In this document: piece after piece, positions 6,626-16,931 of the stretch
Numbering within the stretch: the stretch's first letter is position 1
Layout of the letters: the number at the start of each line of letters is the position of its first letter
DNA from: a virus
Virus record (IMG/VR): IMGVR_UViG_3300022752_003477
Coordinates: 1-33,196 of that record
Reading direction: 5' to 3' (one strand)
Length of the DNA stretch: 33,196 bases
Notes under the pieces: model-generated
Databases searched by the model: none
What the model saw: the letters and a program-made list of their open reading frames with translations, nothing else
Told to the model about the DNA's origin: nothing
Made by a program: the position numbers and the translations under genes

Positions 6626-9600
6626 TTATACTCCCATAAACGCGAAAGTTCTGGCCCAATAACTTCCGCTGGTAACAATTTTCCCTACTTGGCTAGTAAG
6701 TTCTTTGCCTAAAACTGTATTAGAACTCAGTACACTTACTCCATCTATTTTGTAAACTTTATTGGCAATGAGATCCATATTTTCACTGCTGGTCCATGCA
6801 TCTGTATTTTTAATCCAATTGAATGTTTTATTTACCGTTGATTTTATAGTAATACCACCATTATTAGCAGTAAAGTCAGTTGGGCCGCCTACACTGAATG
6901 TGATATCACCCGATTTAGGTAAGGTGGCAACTGTAAATGTGAGTCCATTGGCATTACCTATTGAAGTTGCTAATGGTGTGTTATCTGTATTCAATAGTGT
7001 AAACGCAGTTGTGCCTGTTATACCTGCTATTTTATACTGTCTTGGACTAAAATATCCTGTAATACTGCCATTTCCTGGCCCTGTTAATGAGCCTGTTACA
7101 ATCACTATTTGGTCAACTTCCAACGGGGCAGTACTACATGTAAACTGCCCACCGGTTCCTATATTCACATTAGACAATGTAAATGTTGTGCTAATACAGG
7201 TAAATTGATTAGGCCCATCAACACTTAAAATCCTAGCATTGTAACCAAAACTACCTAACTTACCTGCTACAGTTATCTTACTTAGGGCCATTCCTGGGAT
7301 CATACCAGAGGTAGGCGCAGTAACTTCTGTTTGTGGACTACCAGTAGTATCTGTGTAATTAACATAACCAGTTCTTGACACTATGGGCTCGACACTGCCT
7401 AGTTCTATGTTATTATCATCCATCTTGATATCATAGGCATTGAGCGTACTAGATGATCCTGTGACATTTACCTCACCGTTCACCACTAGCTTATTCAATA
7501 TTAAGGTATTTGACCAGTATGGTGCGGAACCACTACTTACTAATACATCATTGGTATCACCAATAGGTAGTTTACTTAAAATAGCCGCATCGCTGGCATA
7601 GATCATATCACCTACTGTGTAACTACCTATATAGGTTCCTCCTTTGCTCACAGGTACAGCACTATTTAAATTACCTGGATTTAAATAGTAGGTTGCGCTT
7701 TGATCATTGAGTTTGCCTGCATTAATGACACCGTCTTTAACAGTAATATTCCCTTTACCATTGCCAGTGCCTACATCAAATTGTCCTCTATCAAATCTAG
7801 CTACACCGAGATTGGTAAAAGCACCATTATCTGTTGATAGACTTTCTTGACCGTCAACTATATCCACATCAAGTGTAATGCTATTGAAATAGTTACTGGC
7901 CACATTAGCCACCATTGTAAAGGTTAACCCAGTTGTACTACCAAGTTGTGTAACTATAGGACTATTGTTAATATTAATTAGGGTAAATGTAGTTGCCTCA
8001 TTGGTAATAGAAATTTTATATTGTGTTGGATCATTGTAACCAATTATTTGTCCTGTACCTGTATTAGTGCCAGTTACGGTAACTATATATCCACTATCTA
8101 GGGGCACATTTATACAACTAAATTGTCCAGCAGTACCTATAATATTAACACCAGCCAGTGTATAATTCAATGTACTAGTTGTAAAATCACTGCCTATTAA
8201 ATTTATAGCACTGTTGGCTGCTTTATTTAAATTTTGTACAGCTACGGCATATCTACTATCACCACGTAGGAAAGTTTTATTATTGGCTGGTGGAATACCC
8301 AATCTACTTGGGCTAATAATACCACTGATAATATTATTGGCTGCTATGCTACTAGCACTGGATATTGACCAGTTTAGATATTTTCGACTGCTGGTGTTTA
8401 TAGCAGCATCTACTCTAATATTTTGTCTAGTAAAGGTTATATTTCCAGATATAACAACTCCATTAATATCACTTTTACCTTTGTTTTGGAAATCAACGGT
8501 ATCAAATACTATGCCGTTGGTACTATCATCGGCAGAAATTTTATCCTCATGTAGAGTAAAACTATTTGTTGTTACAGAACCTACGTAGTATATCTTTCCA
8601 TCATCTAAGTTTGTAGGTAAACTTGGTCCTGTAACACGCAACGATGTTCCTGTTATATAACCATGATTAGCTAGGAAAATTGTATTTTTAACTAGATCAA
8701 TATTAGATTTAATAAATTTTTGAGTTCCTAAACCTGATGATACCAATAGAATTTTTTGTTCTGGTAGTAAATTGTAATTAGCATATAGTTCAATAGTGTT
8801 TATATCAATAAATTTAGCATAATAAACTACACCATTCTGTGGTCCTTGACTAGCACCGCCTATTTCAGCAAAACCGTTATTATCGTATTTTATAGGATCC
8901 CCATTGACTAGTCCATGATTAGGTATAGTAATAGTATCTACACCAACACTGGTATTAACACCATTGTTAGCATCAAAGGTTATTTCCACAACACCAATAT
9001 TAAGTATGCTTTTAGATGTAGCATTAGCATCTTCAATGTAATCTTTCAAGTCTGAAACTTCATTATTTGAAAATTTTACACCGCCGACATTATTGATATA
9101 CAATCTATTTTCAATAGCAGTTATTTCTACAGCGAACCCTCCCGCTCCCCCCGAAGCAGTTTGTAAATTAGCCCCTAATGTTTGACCATCTTTATAACCC
9201 GAACCTCCACTGGTTATATCAAATGATGATACTTGTCCACTAATTACAGTAAAGTCCCCTTTGGCTCCAATACCTGTGCCACCTGTAAGATTGACATTTT
9301 TGAATGTGCCATTTAAATATCCATTTCCATTATTTCTATTAATATTATCGACGGCTCTAATAACGCCTAAAACTAGACCATTTGGTGAATAATTAGTTTT
9401 ATCAATATAACCTTGTGCTTTGGTCAATGAACCAGATACACTGGTGATTCCAGTAAAATCATATGTCTGTGTAGGGTTAAGAATTAAAAATTGACTGGGT
9501 TCAATTTCACTTAGGATCCAATTTGTTGTTTGATTATTGAGGATAGTACCAACAGGCTGTTGTCCTACTGGCACAAGATTATATGTGACTCCATTTATTA

Positions 9601-12600
9601 CTACAGGACTGTTATTAAACTGTATAGCAAAAGTTAGATCAGTGCTGCCTACAACAGCAAAATTTGAATTATTAAGTGATCCAACAATACGCCCACTTGC
9701 CCCTGTAGCTGGTTGAGTGACAAGAGTAAAGTCATCAGCAGTCACATATAACGGATCACCGTTACCATCAACTCCAGTTGACTGAAATCTCAATTCTACA
9801 CTGCTATATGTTTCAGTGCTAATATCACCTGGGACTACATTGGTTGCTGGCACTGTATTAATTAAGTTAATCCTACTACCATATCCATTTGTTTTCCAAA
9901 CTAAGAAATTTCTTATGGGAGGGATTACATCAGGATTAAGCAAACCTAGTGTGTTTAATTGAGGGACAGCACCCGCTAGATTATTTGTAGTAACGTCTCT
10001 GTCTATAAAAGGACCTAATCTGTTTTGTATAAAGCTACGAGTTGCTAATTGAGTACTTAATCTATAGTGTTGTGGGCCGCCTGGTTCGTTGTCACCAAGA
10101 TCAACATCATCACTTAATTCACTAATTTGTACATCGCCTATACTTAATTTCAAGGCATCTAATTCTGCGATACTAACTGTATTAGTGAATGTTACATTAC
10201 CTGTTTTATTTTCTGCCTTAATAAAATCACCGACTTTGAAGTCACCTAATTCATTAGTGCCTGAACTGTATACTCTACCAGGTAAATCATTAACTTGTTC
10301 ATATTCTACTCTAGTCTTACCACCATTTTGAGGTAGGGCATTATAATCTATACCGCTACCAGCATATTCCCAAGTATGAGCACTGCTATTTACAATACTG
10401 GGTCTATGTAACCATATTTGTTTTTCGTAGAGATTAGGTACATTTTCAAATGTTCCCCCACTACCAAATGTACTTCTTACCTTAAATTCAGCTGTAAAAT
10501 AATCCTGTTGATCTATTACATCATTGACTGCTATGCCACCTACTATAGACACACCACTATGATCAGCAGTGATTATACTGCCAATTTGAAAAGGATCACT
10601 GTTACTGGCTACATCTATACTGACTATTAATGCTCTTGTTGTCGAGTCCCAATTTAAAACATAAGCATGATGAGCCAAGGGAACAGTACCAGTTTTTGTA
10701 CCAAATATATCACGCCCAGGAACAAAAGTATAGGTATTAGATGGAAGTGTTAATTTTTGATATGATTTATGATAGCTTACTACTTCATCTACAAAAAATT
10801 CTCGTACATTTTTTACTAATCTATGAGTACCTGTACCAATTCCTAAAATGTCAGCTATCTTAGTTTGACTTTCATCAGTCCATAAACGTAATTGATTATT
10901 ATTCAATCTATCGACATAATAATTTTGTTCATCATCTAACCCAGGTATATTAGGATTATTGTTATTGCTATAACTTACTTTAGTCATGTTTACCAAACCA
11001 TGATTAGTTAAGTTTATCACATTGGTTATTGGGTTAACCAAACTAGAATCAAAATCTACATAATCATTGACACTGAATAATTTATAATTGTTAGTTATGT
11101 CGCCTATATTAGTATATTCAACTTGCTCGGGTACATTATTTGGAAAATTTAATACGCTAATTAATAGATCAAATTTAGATTGAACATATGATGACAAGCC
11201 TGTACTAACTATTTTAGCCAAAGTCAAATCTCTTAGCCGAGTAAAGGCAGCAATATTTTCCTTTTTTTGATTTATTAAGTTTGTGATGGTAGTATTATTA
11301 TATGATTCAGCAGCTTCAATAACTTTGCTATTGCCACCTGATAATACATCGTAGGCCACTGCATCTAGTATAATTTTTGTATCTCTTTCACAGAGGGCAG
11401 CATTATAGGTAAAGGTTGATAGGAATGGTGCTGTTGAATTAGCTATCTGCGCATTAATCCAAACAATTAAATCAGCTGCTAATTCATCTCTCCAAGCATT
11501 GATAATATCATAGGCCTGTCTATAACTTGGTTCTCTTACTCGTATTACATAATGTGGATTTGGTAATTCACCAAATCCTATAGCAGTAATAACACTTTGT
11601 CCTAATATAGTTCCTGATGTAACTACATAACCTTTATTAAAATCAAAAGCATTAGCACTGTAACCACTGGCACGTAGAGCATATTGACCAAAGTTTGTAG
11701 CACTGTTGGTAATACTTAAATACCCGCCACTTTGGCAGTAACTACCATTTAAGCAAAAGATTTGGAAACAGCTAACTATTTGAGCGTAAGCATCGTTAAT
11801 CACACGCCAACCTGTTCCACCAAAACTCAACATGGTAAATGCGTTGGCCACCATTGATTTACCTTGTTGTGGGACACCAGGAATAGTGTTTGTATCTAGT
11901 TCTGCTTCTACTTTATTGAATGGTATGTTAGGTGACTTAACTTTTTTACCATCTACTAGTACACCATTACCGCCTAAGAAACTAATTATGCTACAGTTTT
12001 GAATATATGGTGATGTAGTAATCGTTGGTTTAGTCGTTGGCAAGTTTACATAGCCTACTCTACTGGTTGAGATATCAGTAGGATCATCAAAAGCCACACT
12101 GTATCCAAAAGTAAAGCTAGGTTTGTTATTAACGTCTAGTGCATCTCTGAATGTTATTTCTGTAAAATAACAACCATTACGAACACGTAGCATATCCTTG
12201 CCATTGTTCAATGGTCGTAAGTTTACAGCACGAAGACCTGCTCCAACTACGCTGACATTATCAGGAATGATGATAGGATTATTTTCATAATATTCACCGC
12301 TAGCTACTTTAACAACTATTTTTTTATCTGTAACCTTTTTATTATTATTATAAACCAAACCACTGGCTATTTGTAGAGCACGTTTTATAGTCTTAACTGG
12401 TTTGTTAATACCATCATTTAGATCATTACCATTATCACTACTAACAGAAACCGATCCTCCTCCAAATAAATCAGCACTGATAAATTCTAATCTATCACCG
12501 TCTGTATTAAATGCGAGTATATTTCCATCAATACCTTTAATTGATGGCAGTGTCAAAGTATAACTATTAACAAATTCTGTAGGTGCTCTTAGTCCCACAT

Positions 12601-15220
12601 ATGTAAAACCATTATTCTCATTCTCTCTTAATCTTAATTCACCAGCATTTTTAATAGTTAAATTAGATAAAACGGTATTAGCCAATACCTCTAAGTCCTT
12701 AGTAATACTAACATTGGAATTTACTGTTAAATTGTCTAATGTAACATCTTTGGCAGTAACATCATCTTGAAAATCACTAGTTCCTTGAACTTCTAAATCA
12801 CCTTGTACAGTTACACCTAAAGATGTTGTTAAACTTTGAGCTGTTATATCCTCTACTGTGATATCACCGTTTATAGTTACACCACCAGTAATGCCGACAT
12901 TACCTGTTGCTGTAAGATCTGAAAGTTTTAAGCCGGTATAGTTTGAGCCAGTTTTAAGTTCCCAACGATCATCAGTTTCATTCCAAATGAATCTAGTATC
13001 ATCTAATGTTCCTCGATCAATTTCTATACCACTTTCTACCGAAGTAACACCTGCAGCAGTTTCGCCCTTATTGAGAGTGATCAAATTATCCTTGATATCA
13101 GTATTAGTAGTTTTTAAATATGTCAGTGTACCTTTGACTTCTAGATCACCGTCGACTACTAAATCGCCTTTCACATGAGTGTCCAAGTCAATGGTTAGAT
13201 TATTTTTTACCGTGGTAGTTCCAGAATTTTTACCTATGTTTATTGTAGTAGCATTGCCTGCAAAATTTACAGCACTAGCGACAGTGTTAAAAACATTAAC
13301 TGTTGGTGCATTTGTAGCGATACTTATTGTTCCGTTTAGAGGTTTCCCTAATATATTAAGTTTGCTGTTATCCTGATCATTGCCTATATTAACAGTTGAT
13401 CCAGCACCACCTATATTGGTTGTACTTTGTCCACCATTAGCTATGTTTAGTGATCCCGTTGTTATACTTGAAAATAAATTTACTCTACCTGTTGTAACAT
13501 CGCTGTTTAAATTCACGGTACCATTTACAGTACTGCCAATTATTACACTATTTTGATCTCGTGCTGCACCTATAGATACTATTACACTGTCAGTGGCCTC
13601 TGTTGCTAGATTAACTGTAGTTGCTACTGAAAATACATTTGCCGTTTCAACTGCTGTAGTTCCTAAGTTAAATTCGGTACTCGTACTGGTTATGTCTCCG
13701 CCGTTGACTGCTAGGTCACCTTCTATTGTGACATCATTGCCTACTTCCAAACTACCAGTAGCTGTTTTTCCTGACACTGTTAGATCGTTATTGACAGTTA
13801 AATTAGCACCAAGATTTACATCACCAGTGGTAGTTAATGTACCAGTAGACACTGTAGAAGCTACAACATCTCCTGTTAGGTCACCAAAAACATTACCAAA
13901 AAATTCTGGTGGTGTGTAGGTAGAAGCCAAAGGATTACCACCACTACCATTAAACAATATTATTGTACCATCAGCAGCCTTTATAGCACCTTGGAACCAG
14001 GCATCTTTACCATCTGTTCCGTTTTCTAATATTATGTCCCCATCAGCTGAGAATAAATCGCCTGTGGTAGATCCTGCTATAGTTCCTTCAAAATTTCCTA
14101 CAAATTTTTCAGTGGCTATGATAGTAGTTCCTGTTATTTTGGCAGGTATTTCTTCTCCAATTTCAGTATTGTCAATTTTACCTCCATCTATTTCTATAGT
14201 ACCAAAAGTACTAGTGCCATCACTACTGACATTTCCGCTGACATTACCATAGAATACAGCAGGTTGGTATCCAGGATCACCTATGTTATTGTCACTGCCA
14301 TTTTCTAAAACTTTTCTTATACTGTTATTAGCATAGATATCACCTCTGAATGATCCGCTAATAGATCCTTCTACGTTCCCATAAAATACAGGTGCCTGAT
14401 AACCTCGAGCAGTAGTTTGTCCCCCAGTGCCATTTTCTAAAACCTTGGTGATCCCGTCTTCAGTATAAATATCTCCTAATAATTTTCCTACAAGTTTACC
14501 TTCAAACTTATCTGTGGCAATTACTGTAGTACCTCTTAAATAGGCAGCACTAGTCGCACCTATTGAAGTGTTATCTATTGAACTTTCTTCAATTATAGCG
14601 TTTTTTAGGTAACTACCAGTGAGACTATTGATGTCACCGCTGACATTACCTGTATAGATTGGTCCTGTATTGCTGGAGCCGCTGTCTAATATCAATGCCC
14701 CAGTGCTATTGTAGACATCACCTATTAGGTCACCAAATACATTGCCCTCTACATTACCATTAAATTTTCCATTAATACCAACATTGAAATTTGCTCCGTT
14801 GATAGTTCCACCATTGATTGAGGCTCCAACATACAAATCTTCTGTGATTCCTACTCCACCTTGTACTACTACTGTTCCATTGTTAGGATCAGTGCTAGGT
14901 TGATTAGCGGTAAAAACAACACCTCTAATAAAAGTTGTTAATTCAGAGGCAAATTCAGCTGTGATTTCTCCGTTATTAATAAAATAAATACTGTCTTCAT
15001 CTGTTTCACTATCACCAGTTTCAATATAGGTATCAATATTGATCCTACCTAATTTACCTGAAACTATGGCAAAATCAAGACCTTCCCATTTAGATACACC
15101 ATCACCTATTTTAAAGTTTTTATTGGTTAAATCTATGCCAATTTCACCTTGTGCAAGAGTAGGATTTAACCTATCCCAATTAGATGAAATATCACGTCTT
15201 AATTGAATCCTTTTCGCCAT
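6626..15220 (-). CDS. Giant modular tail fibre protein, 2864 residues
   Basis: The N-terminus (1-50: KRIQLRRD, TLAQGEIGIDL, KIGDGVSKWEGL) matches the Mtd_N-like attachment domain of phage receptor-binding proteins. Residues about 110-480 hold repeats of the type FYGNVxGxhxGDIY followed by LENG. Residues 480-900 are beta-solenoid-like. From about 927 a segment starting SVSSDNGNDLNDG resembles pectate-lyase-type beta-helix domains with N-rich turns. Three NHGL/NHGY modules lie near 1400, 2100 and 2180. Two copies of the GQF/TTFTL module shared with the 1033-residue fibre lie near 2363 and 2688. Near 2527, VSKGGTYIGSYTVGDMIYAS is a common phage fibre motif. GGAG lies 6 bases upstream of the ATG. 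It likely forms a long trimeric fibre; the receptor is unknown. I see no frameshift. Confidence 0.85.
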   Translation of the reverse strand: MAKRIQLRRDISSNWDRLNPTLAQGEIGIDLTNKNFKIGDGVSKWEGLDFAIVSGKLGRINIDTYIETGDSETDEDSIYFINNGEITAEFASELTTFIRGVVFTANQPSTDPNNGTVVVQGGVGITEDLYVGASINGGTINGANFNVGINGKFNGNVEGNVFGDLIGDVYNSTGALILDSGSSNTGPIYTGNVSGDINSLTGSYLKNAIIEESSIDNTSIGATSAAYLRGTTVIATDKFEGKLVGKLLGDIYTEDGITKVLENGTGGQTTARGYQAPVFYGNVEGSISGSFRGDIYANNSIRKVLENGSDNNIGDPGYQPAVFYGNVSGNVSSDGTSTFGTIEIDGGKIDNTEIGEEIPAKITGTTIIATEKFVGNFEGTIAGSTTGDLFSADGDIILENGTDGKDAWFQGAIKAADGTIILFNGSGGNPLASTYTPPEFFGNVFGDLTGDVVASTVSTGTLTTTGDVNLGANLTVNNDLTVSGKTATGSLEVGNDVTIEGDLAVNGGDITSTSTEFNLGTTAVETANVFSVATTVNLATEATDSVIVSIGAARDQNSVIIGSTVNGTVNLNSDVTTGRVNLFSSITTGSLNIANGGQSTTNIGGAGSTVNIGNDQDNSKLNILGKPLNGTISIATNAPTVNVFNTVASAVNFAGNATTINIGKNSGTTTVKNNLTIDLDTHVKGDLVVDGDLEVKGTLTYLKTTNTDIKDNLITLNKGETAAGVTSVESGIEIDRGTLDDTRFIWNETDDRWELKTGSNYTGLKLSDLTATGNVGITGGVTINGDITVEDITAQSLTTSLGVTVQGDLEVQGTSDFQDDVTAKDVTLDNLTVNSNVSITKDLEVLANTVLSNLTIKNAGELRLRENENNGFTYVGLRAPTEFVNSYTLTLPSIKGIDGNILAFNTDGDRLEFISADLFGGGSVSVSSDNGNDLNDGINKPVKTIKRALQIASGLVYNNNKKVTDKKIVVKVASGEYYENNPIIIPDNVSVVGAGLRAVNLRPLNNGKDMLRVRNGCYFTEITFRDALDVNNKPSFTFGYSVAFDDPTDISTSRVGYVNLPTTKPTITTSPYIQNCSIISFLGGNGVLVDGKKVKSPNIPFNKVEAELDTNTIPGVPQQGKSMVANAFTMLSFGGTGWRVINDAYAQIVSCFQIFCLNGSYCQSGGYLSITNSATNFGQYALRASGYSANAFDFNKGYVVTSGTILGQSVITAIGFGELPNPHYVIRVREPSYRQAYDIINAWRDELAADLIVWINAQIANSTAPFLSTFTYNAALCERDTKIILDAVAYDVLSGGNSKVIEAAESYNNTTITNLINQKKENIAAFTRLRDLTLAKIVSTGLSSYVQSKFDLLISVLNFPNNVPEQVEYTNIGDITNNYKLFSVNDYVDFDSSLVNPITNVINLTNHGLVNMTKVSYSNNNNPNIPGLDDEQNYYVDRLNNNQLRLWTDESQTKIADILGIGTGTHRLVKNVREFFVDEVVSYHKSYQKLTLPSNTYTFVPGRDIFGTKTGTVPLAHHAYVLNWDSTTRALIVSIDVASNSDPFQIGSIITADHSGVSIVGGIAVNDVIDQQDYFTAEFKVRSTFGSGGTFENVPNLYEKQIWLHRPSIVNSSAHTWEYAGSGIDYNALPQNGGKTRVEYEQVNDLPGRVYSSGTNELGDFKVGDFIKAENKTGNVTFTNTVSIAELDALKLSIGDVQISELSDDVDLGDNEPGGPQHYRLSTQLATRSFIQNRLGPFIDRDVTTNNLAGAVPQLNTLGLLNPDVIPPIRNFLVWKTNGYGSRINLINTVPATNVVPGDISTETYSSVELRFQSTGVDGNGDPLYVTADDFTLVTQPATGASGRIVGSLNNSNFAVVGSTDLTFAIQFNNSPVVINGVTYNLVPVGQQPVGTILNNQTTNWILSEIEPSQFLILNPTQTYDFTGITSVSGSLTKAQGYIDKTNYSPNGLVLGVIRAVDNINRNNGNGYLNGTFKNVNLTGGTGIGAKGDFTVISGQVSSFDITSGGSGYKDGQTLGANLQTASGGAGGFAVEITAIENRLYINNVGGVKFSNNEVSDLKDYIEDANATSKSILNIGVVEITFDANNGVNTSVGVDTITIPNHGLVNGDPIKYDNNGFAEIGGASQGPQNGVVYYAKFIDINTIELYANYNLLPEQKILLVSSGLGTQKFIKSNIDLVKNTIFLANHGYITGTSLRVTGPSLPTNLDDGKIYYVGSVTTNSFTLHEDKISADDSTNGIVFDTVDFQNKGKSDINGVVISGNITFTRQNIRVDAAINTSSRKYLNWSISSASSIAANNIISGIISPSRLGIPPANNKTFLRGDSRYAVAVQNLNKAANSAINLIGSDFTTSTLNYTLAGVNIIGTAGQFSCINVPLDSGYIVTVTGTNTGTGQIIGYNDPTQYKISITNEATTFTLININNSPIVTQLGSTTGLTFTMVANVASNYFNSITLDVDIVDGQESLSTDNGAFTNLGVARFDRGQFDVGTGNGKGNITVKDGVINAGKLNDQSATYYLNPGNLNSAVPVSKGGTYIGSYTVGDMIYASDAAILSKLPIGDTNDVLVSSGSAPYWSNTLILNKLVVNGEVNVTGSSSTLNAYDIKMDDNNIELGSVEPIVSRTGYVNYTDTTGSPQTEVTAPTSGMIPGMALSKITVAGKLGSFGYNARILSVDGPNQFTCISTTFTLSNVNIGTGGQFTCSTAPLEVDQIVIVTGSLTGPGNGSITGYFSPRQYKIAGITGTTAFTLLNTDNTPLATSIGNANGLTFTVATLPKSGDITFSVGGPTDFTANNGGITIKSTVNKTFNWIKNTDAWTSSENMDLIANKVYKIDGVSVLSSNTVLGKELTSQVGKIVTSGSYWARTFAFMGV

Positions 15221-15226
15221 CCTATT

Positions 15227-15246
15227 CTCCAGCGGTTTGCTGGGAG
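15227..15246 (-). promoter_or_regulatory. Hairpin overlapping the ribosome-binding site of the giant fibre gene
   Basis: The minus-strand RNA reads CUCCCAGC-AAACC-GCUGGAG, a seven-pair stem with one bulged C. Its 3' arm contains the GGAG that serves as ribosome-binding site, 6 bases before the ATG. Folding would hide the site. No U-tract follows, so it is not a terminator. Confidence 0.45.
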
Positions 15247-15268
15247 TCTCTTAAACCGCCCATAATAG

Positions 15269-15276
15269 TATTTATT
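15269..15276 (-). promoter_or_regulatory. Late-type promoter octamer AATAAATA
   Basis: AATAAATA on the minus strand lies 48 bases upstream of the giant fibre ATG, in the only sizeable gap (82 bases) between that gene and the LSm-like gene. This is where a promoter separating the RNR block from the fibre block would be expected. Confidence 0.45.
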
Positions 15277-15302
15277 TAGAACGGTTTGATAAAAAATCTA
15301 GC

Positions 15303-15590
15303 TTAAAGAGCAATACCGGATGTTTTACTTAGGTATAATTTTCCCACATCGTTGTCTGTGAATGATATAGCAATGATATTCTGTTTAGCTATGGCATAAT
15401 CTTGATCAGGATTACTTGTGATCATAAATGGCACCATTCCCATGCCCTGTTGATTCATCATTAATACATTAGGTTTTGTAACATGAAAATATTCTTTATC
15501 TTCACCTATAAACCTAGCAATAACTTCTTCGCCGCTGCTAATTTTTAAACTAACAACGTCATTTGTAGTGAAACTCTTTTTAATAAGCAT
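15303..15590 (-). CDS. Small LSm/Sm-like beta-barrel protein
   Basis: The 95-residue protein has a strand pattern resembling an Sm fold: DVVSLKISSGEEVIARFIGEDKEYFHV (about residues 10-37) is like Sm1, with a Gly after the second strand, followed by KPNVLMM. A second strand cluster is IIAISFTD near residue 72. Sm-fold proteins bind RNA as rings (Hfq) or serve as structural adaptors. I see no clear Hfq RNA-binding YKHA-type motif, so Hfq activity is not claimed. Its start overlaps the glutaredoxin stop by 11 bases, and AGAGG lies about 7 bases upstream inside that gene, so it is the last gene of the RNR operon. Confidence 0.6.
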   Translation of the reverse strand: MLIKKSFTTNDVVSLKISSGEEVIARFIGEDKEYFHVTKPNVLMMNQQGMGMVPFMITSNPDQDYAIAKQNIIAISFTDNDVGKLYLSKTSGIAL

Positions 15591-15819
15591 TGCTTACCTC
15601 TTGTAAATATTTGGTTAATTCTGTGTACCCGCCGATAAGTTTATTTTCAATAAAGATTTGAGGTACTGTGCGAGCGTTTGGAACTGCTTCTAATAGTTCT
15701 TCTTTGGTATATCCGTCACCTATTTTACGCTCCTCAAAAGTTATTCCCTGTCGTTCTAATAAAGATTTAGCCATATCACAATATGGACAATGATACTTGC
15801 TCCAAATAACTGCTTTCAT
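15580..15819 (-). CDS. Glutaredoxin
   Basis: The 79-residue protein has the full glutaredoxin core: active-site CPYC at 11-14, TVPQIF with the cis-Pro at residue 53, and the glutathione-binding GGYTE at 63-67. It is a dithiol thioredoxin-fold reductant acting in the cytoplasm. It most likely re-reduces the C-terminal cysteines of the ribonucleotide reductase encoded just upstream, the role of NrdC in T4. Its ribosome-binding site AGGAG overlaps the nrdB stop codon, and its 3' end overlaps the LSm-like gene, so all are in one operon. Length is normal for a small GrxC-type protein. Confidence 0.93.
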   Translation of the reverse strand: MKAVIWSKYHCPYCDMAKSLLERQGITFEERKIGDGYTKEELLEAVPNARTVPQIFIENKLIGGYTELTKYLQEVSNAY

Positions 15820-15827
15820 ATCTACTC

Positions 15828-16931
15828 CTAATTAAACGTAGGTAATTGATTATAATCTAGTGAGTCACTCATGACACCTATAATATAATTGGTTGACTCA
15901 TTTTCCTGTAGTGCCGTTTGTTTCTTACTGGTATCGCTATGCTTATTAAACCATGGGATAGGATTAGTTTTTATATTAGTTACGTATTTTAATCCTATTT
16001 CCTTAAGAGCGGAACCGGCTGTATAATCTACAAAATCTTTTAGAATGTTAGCATTGAGCCCAATTACAGGTCCGCGTCTGAACAAATAGTCTGCCCAGGC
16101 TTTTTCCTCACGGATCACATCCATATACAAAGCATATACTTCTTGCTCGCACTCTTGTTTGGCCTTGGCGAACCTTGGATCCTCTTTGACTACTTGATTG
16201 ATTAGCCAAGCCGTCCATCCTTTGTGTAACAGTTCATCCTGTAGGATTAGGCTGATAATATTGCCATTGCCAATAAAGATTTTATTCTCTACCATGGCCA
16301 GGCTTGTAGCAAACGATACCATGAAGCGGAAAGCTTCTAATGCATAGCTGGCATTAAGTGCTAGCCAAATTGCCTTAACATGTTCATGCTCACTTACTAG
16401 CATTTCGCCAATTTCTTTTTGACAATTTAGTTTATGAAGATAGTCATAATATCGGCCAACACTAGATGCCATTTCTACAATCTCTTTGGTGTCATGTATA
16501 GTATTGAATACATCTTTGGGCACATTGTAAATATTACGAATAATATGACTATAACTACGACTATGGATATTAGTCTCGAAGAATGTCCAGTTGTAGACCA
16601 ATGCTTCTAGTTCTGGTAGTGATACTATTGGCGTAAAGATTTGGCTAGGACCACGTCCTTGTAGGCTATCCAAGGCTGTTTGACGCAGTAGGTTACTGGT
16701 GAATATGTGTTTGACTGCTTCACTAGCATCTTTAAAGTCTTGTGCGTCTTTGACTAGACTGATCTCTTCTGGTACCCAAAAGAAACCACGTGCTGTTTTT
16801 TCATAGTCGGCTATTTTGTTGTATTTGACTTCCTCAAATCTCTGTATGGTGACAGGTCCTTGTGGATCAAGGAACATCTTACGATGTAGGTAGTCTGTCT
16901 TTGTCTGTAGGTTGTATTGTTGTTTGCTCAT
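15828..16931 (-). CDS. nrdB: Ribonucleotide reductase class I, beta (radical) subunit
   Basis: The 367-residue protein carries the class I beta di-metal site. With numbering from the chosen start, the ligands are D88 (LDSLQGR), E119 and H123, E199 (YALEAFRF), and E233/H236 (QDELLH). The radical Tyr is Y127 in HSRSYSH. The C-terminal tail, with Tyr in NYIIG and ending LDYNQLPTFN, fits the alpha-binding peptide. From memory E. coli NrdB has E-T-I-H where this protein has E-T-N-I-H, one extra residue between two metal ligands. The start at 16931 is chosen because its ATG overlaps the nrdA stop (ATGA); the in-frame ATG 18 bases earlier lies inside nrdA. It supplies dNTPs for phage replication together with NrdA. 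Confidence 0.95.
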   Translation of the reverse strand: MSKQQYNLQTKTDYLHRKMFLDPQGPVTIQRFEEVKYNKIADYEKTARGFFWVPEEISLVKDAQDFKDASEAVKHIFTSNLLRQTALDSLQGRGPSQIFTPIVSLPELEALVYNWTFFETNIHSRSYSHIIRNIYNVPKDVFNTIHDTKEIVEMASSVGRYYDYLHKLNCQKEIGEMLVSEHEHVKAIWLALNASYALEAFRFMVSFATSLAMVENKIFIGNGNIISLILQDELLHKGWTAWLINQVVKEDPRFAKAKQECEQEVYALYMDVIREEKAWADYLFRRGPVIGLNANILKDFVDYTAGSALKEIGLKYVTNIKTNPIPWFNKHSDTSKKQTALQENESTNYIIGVMSDSLDYNQLPTFN

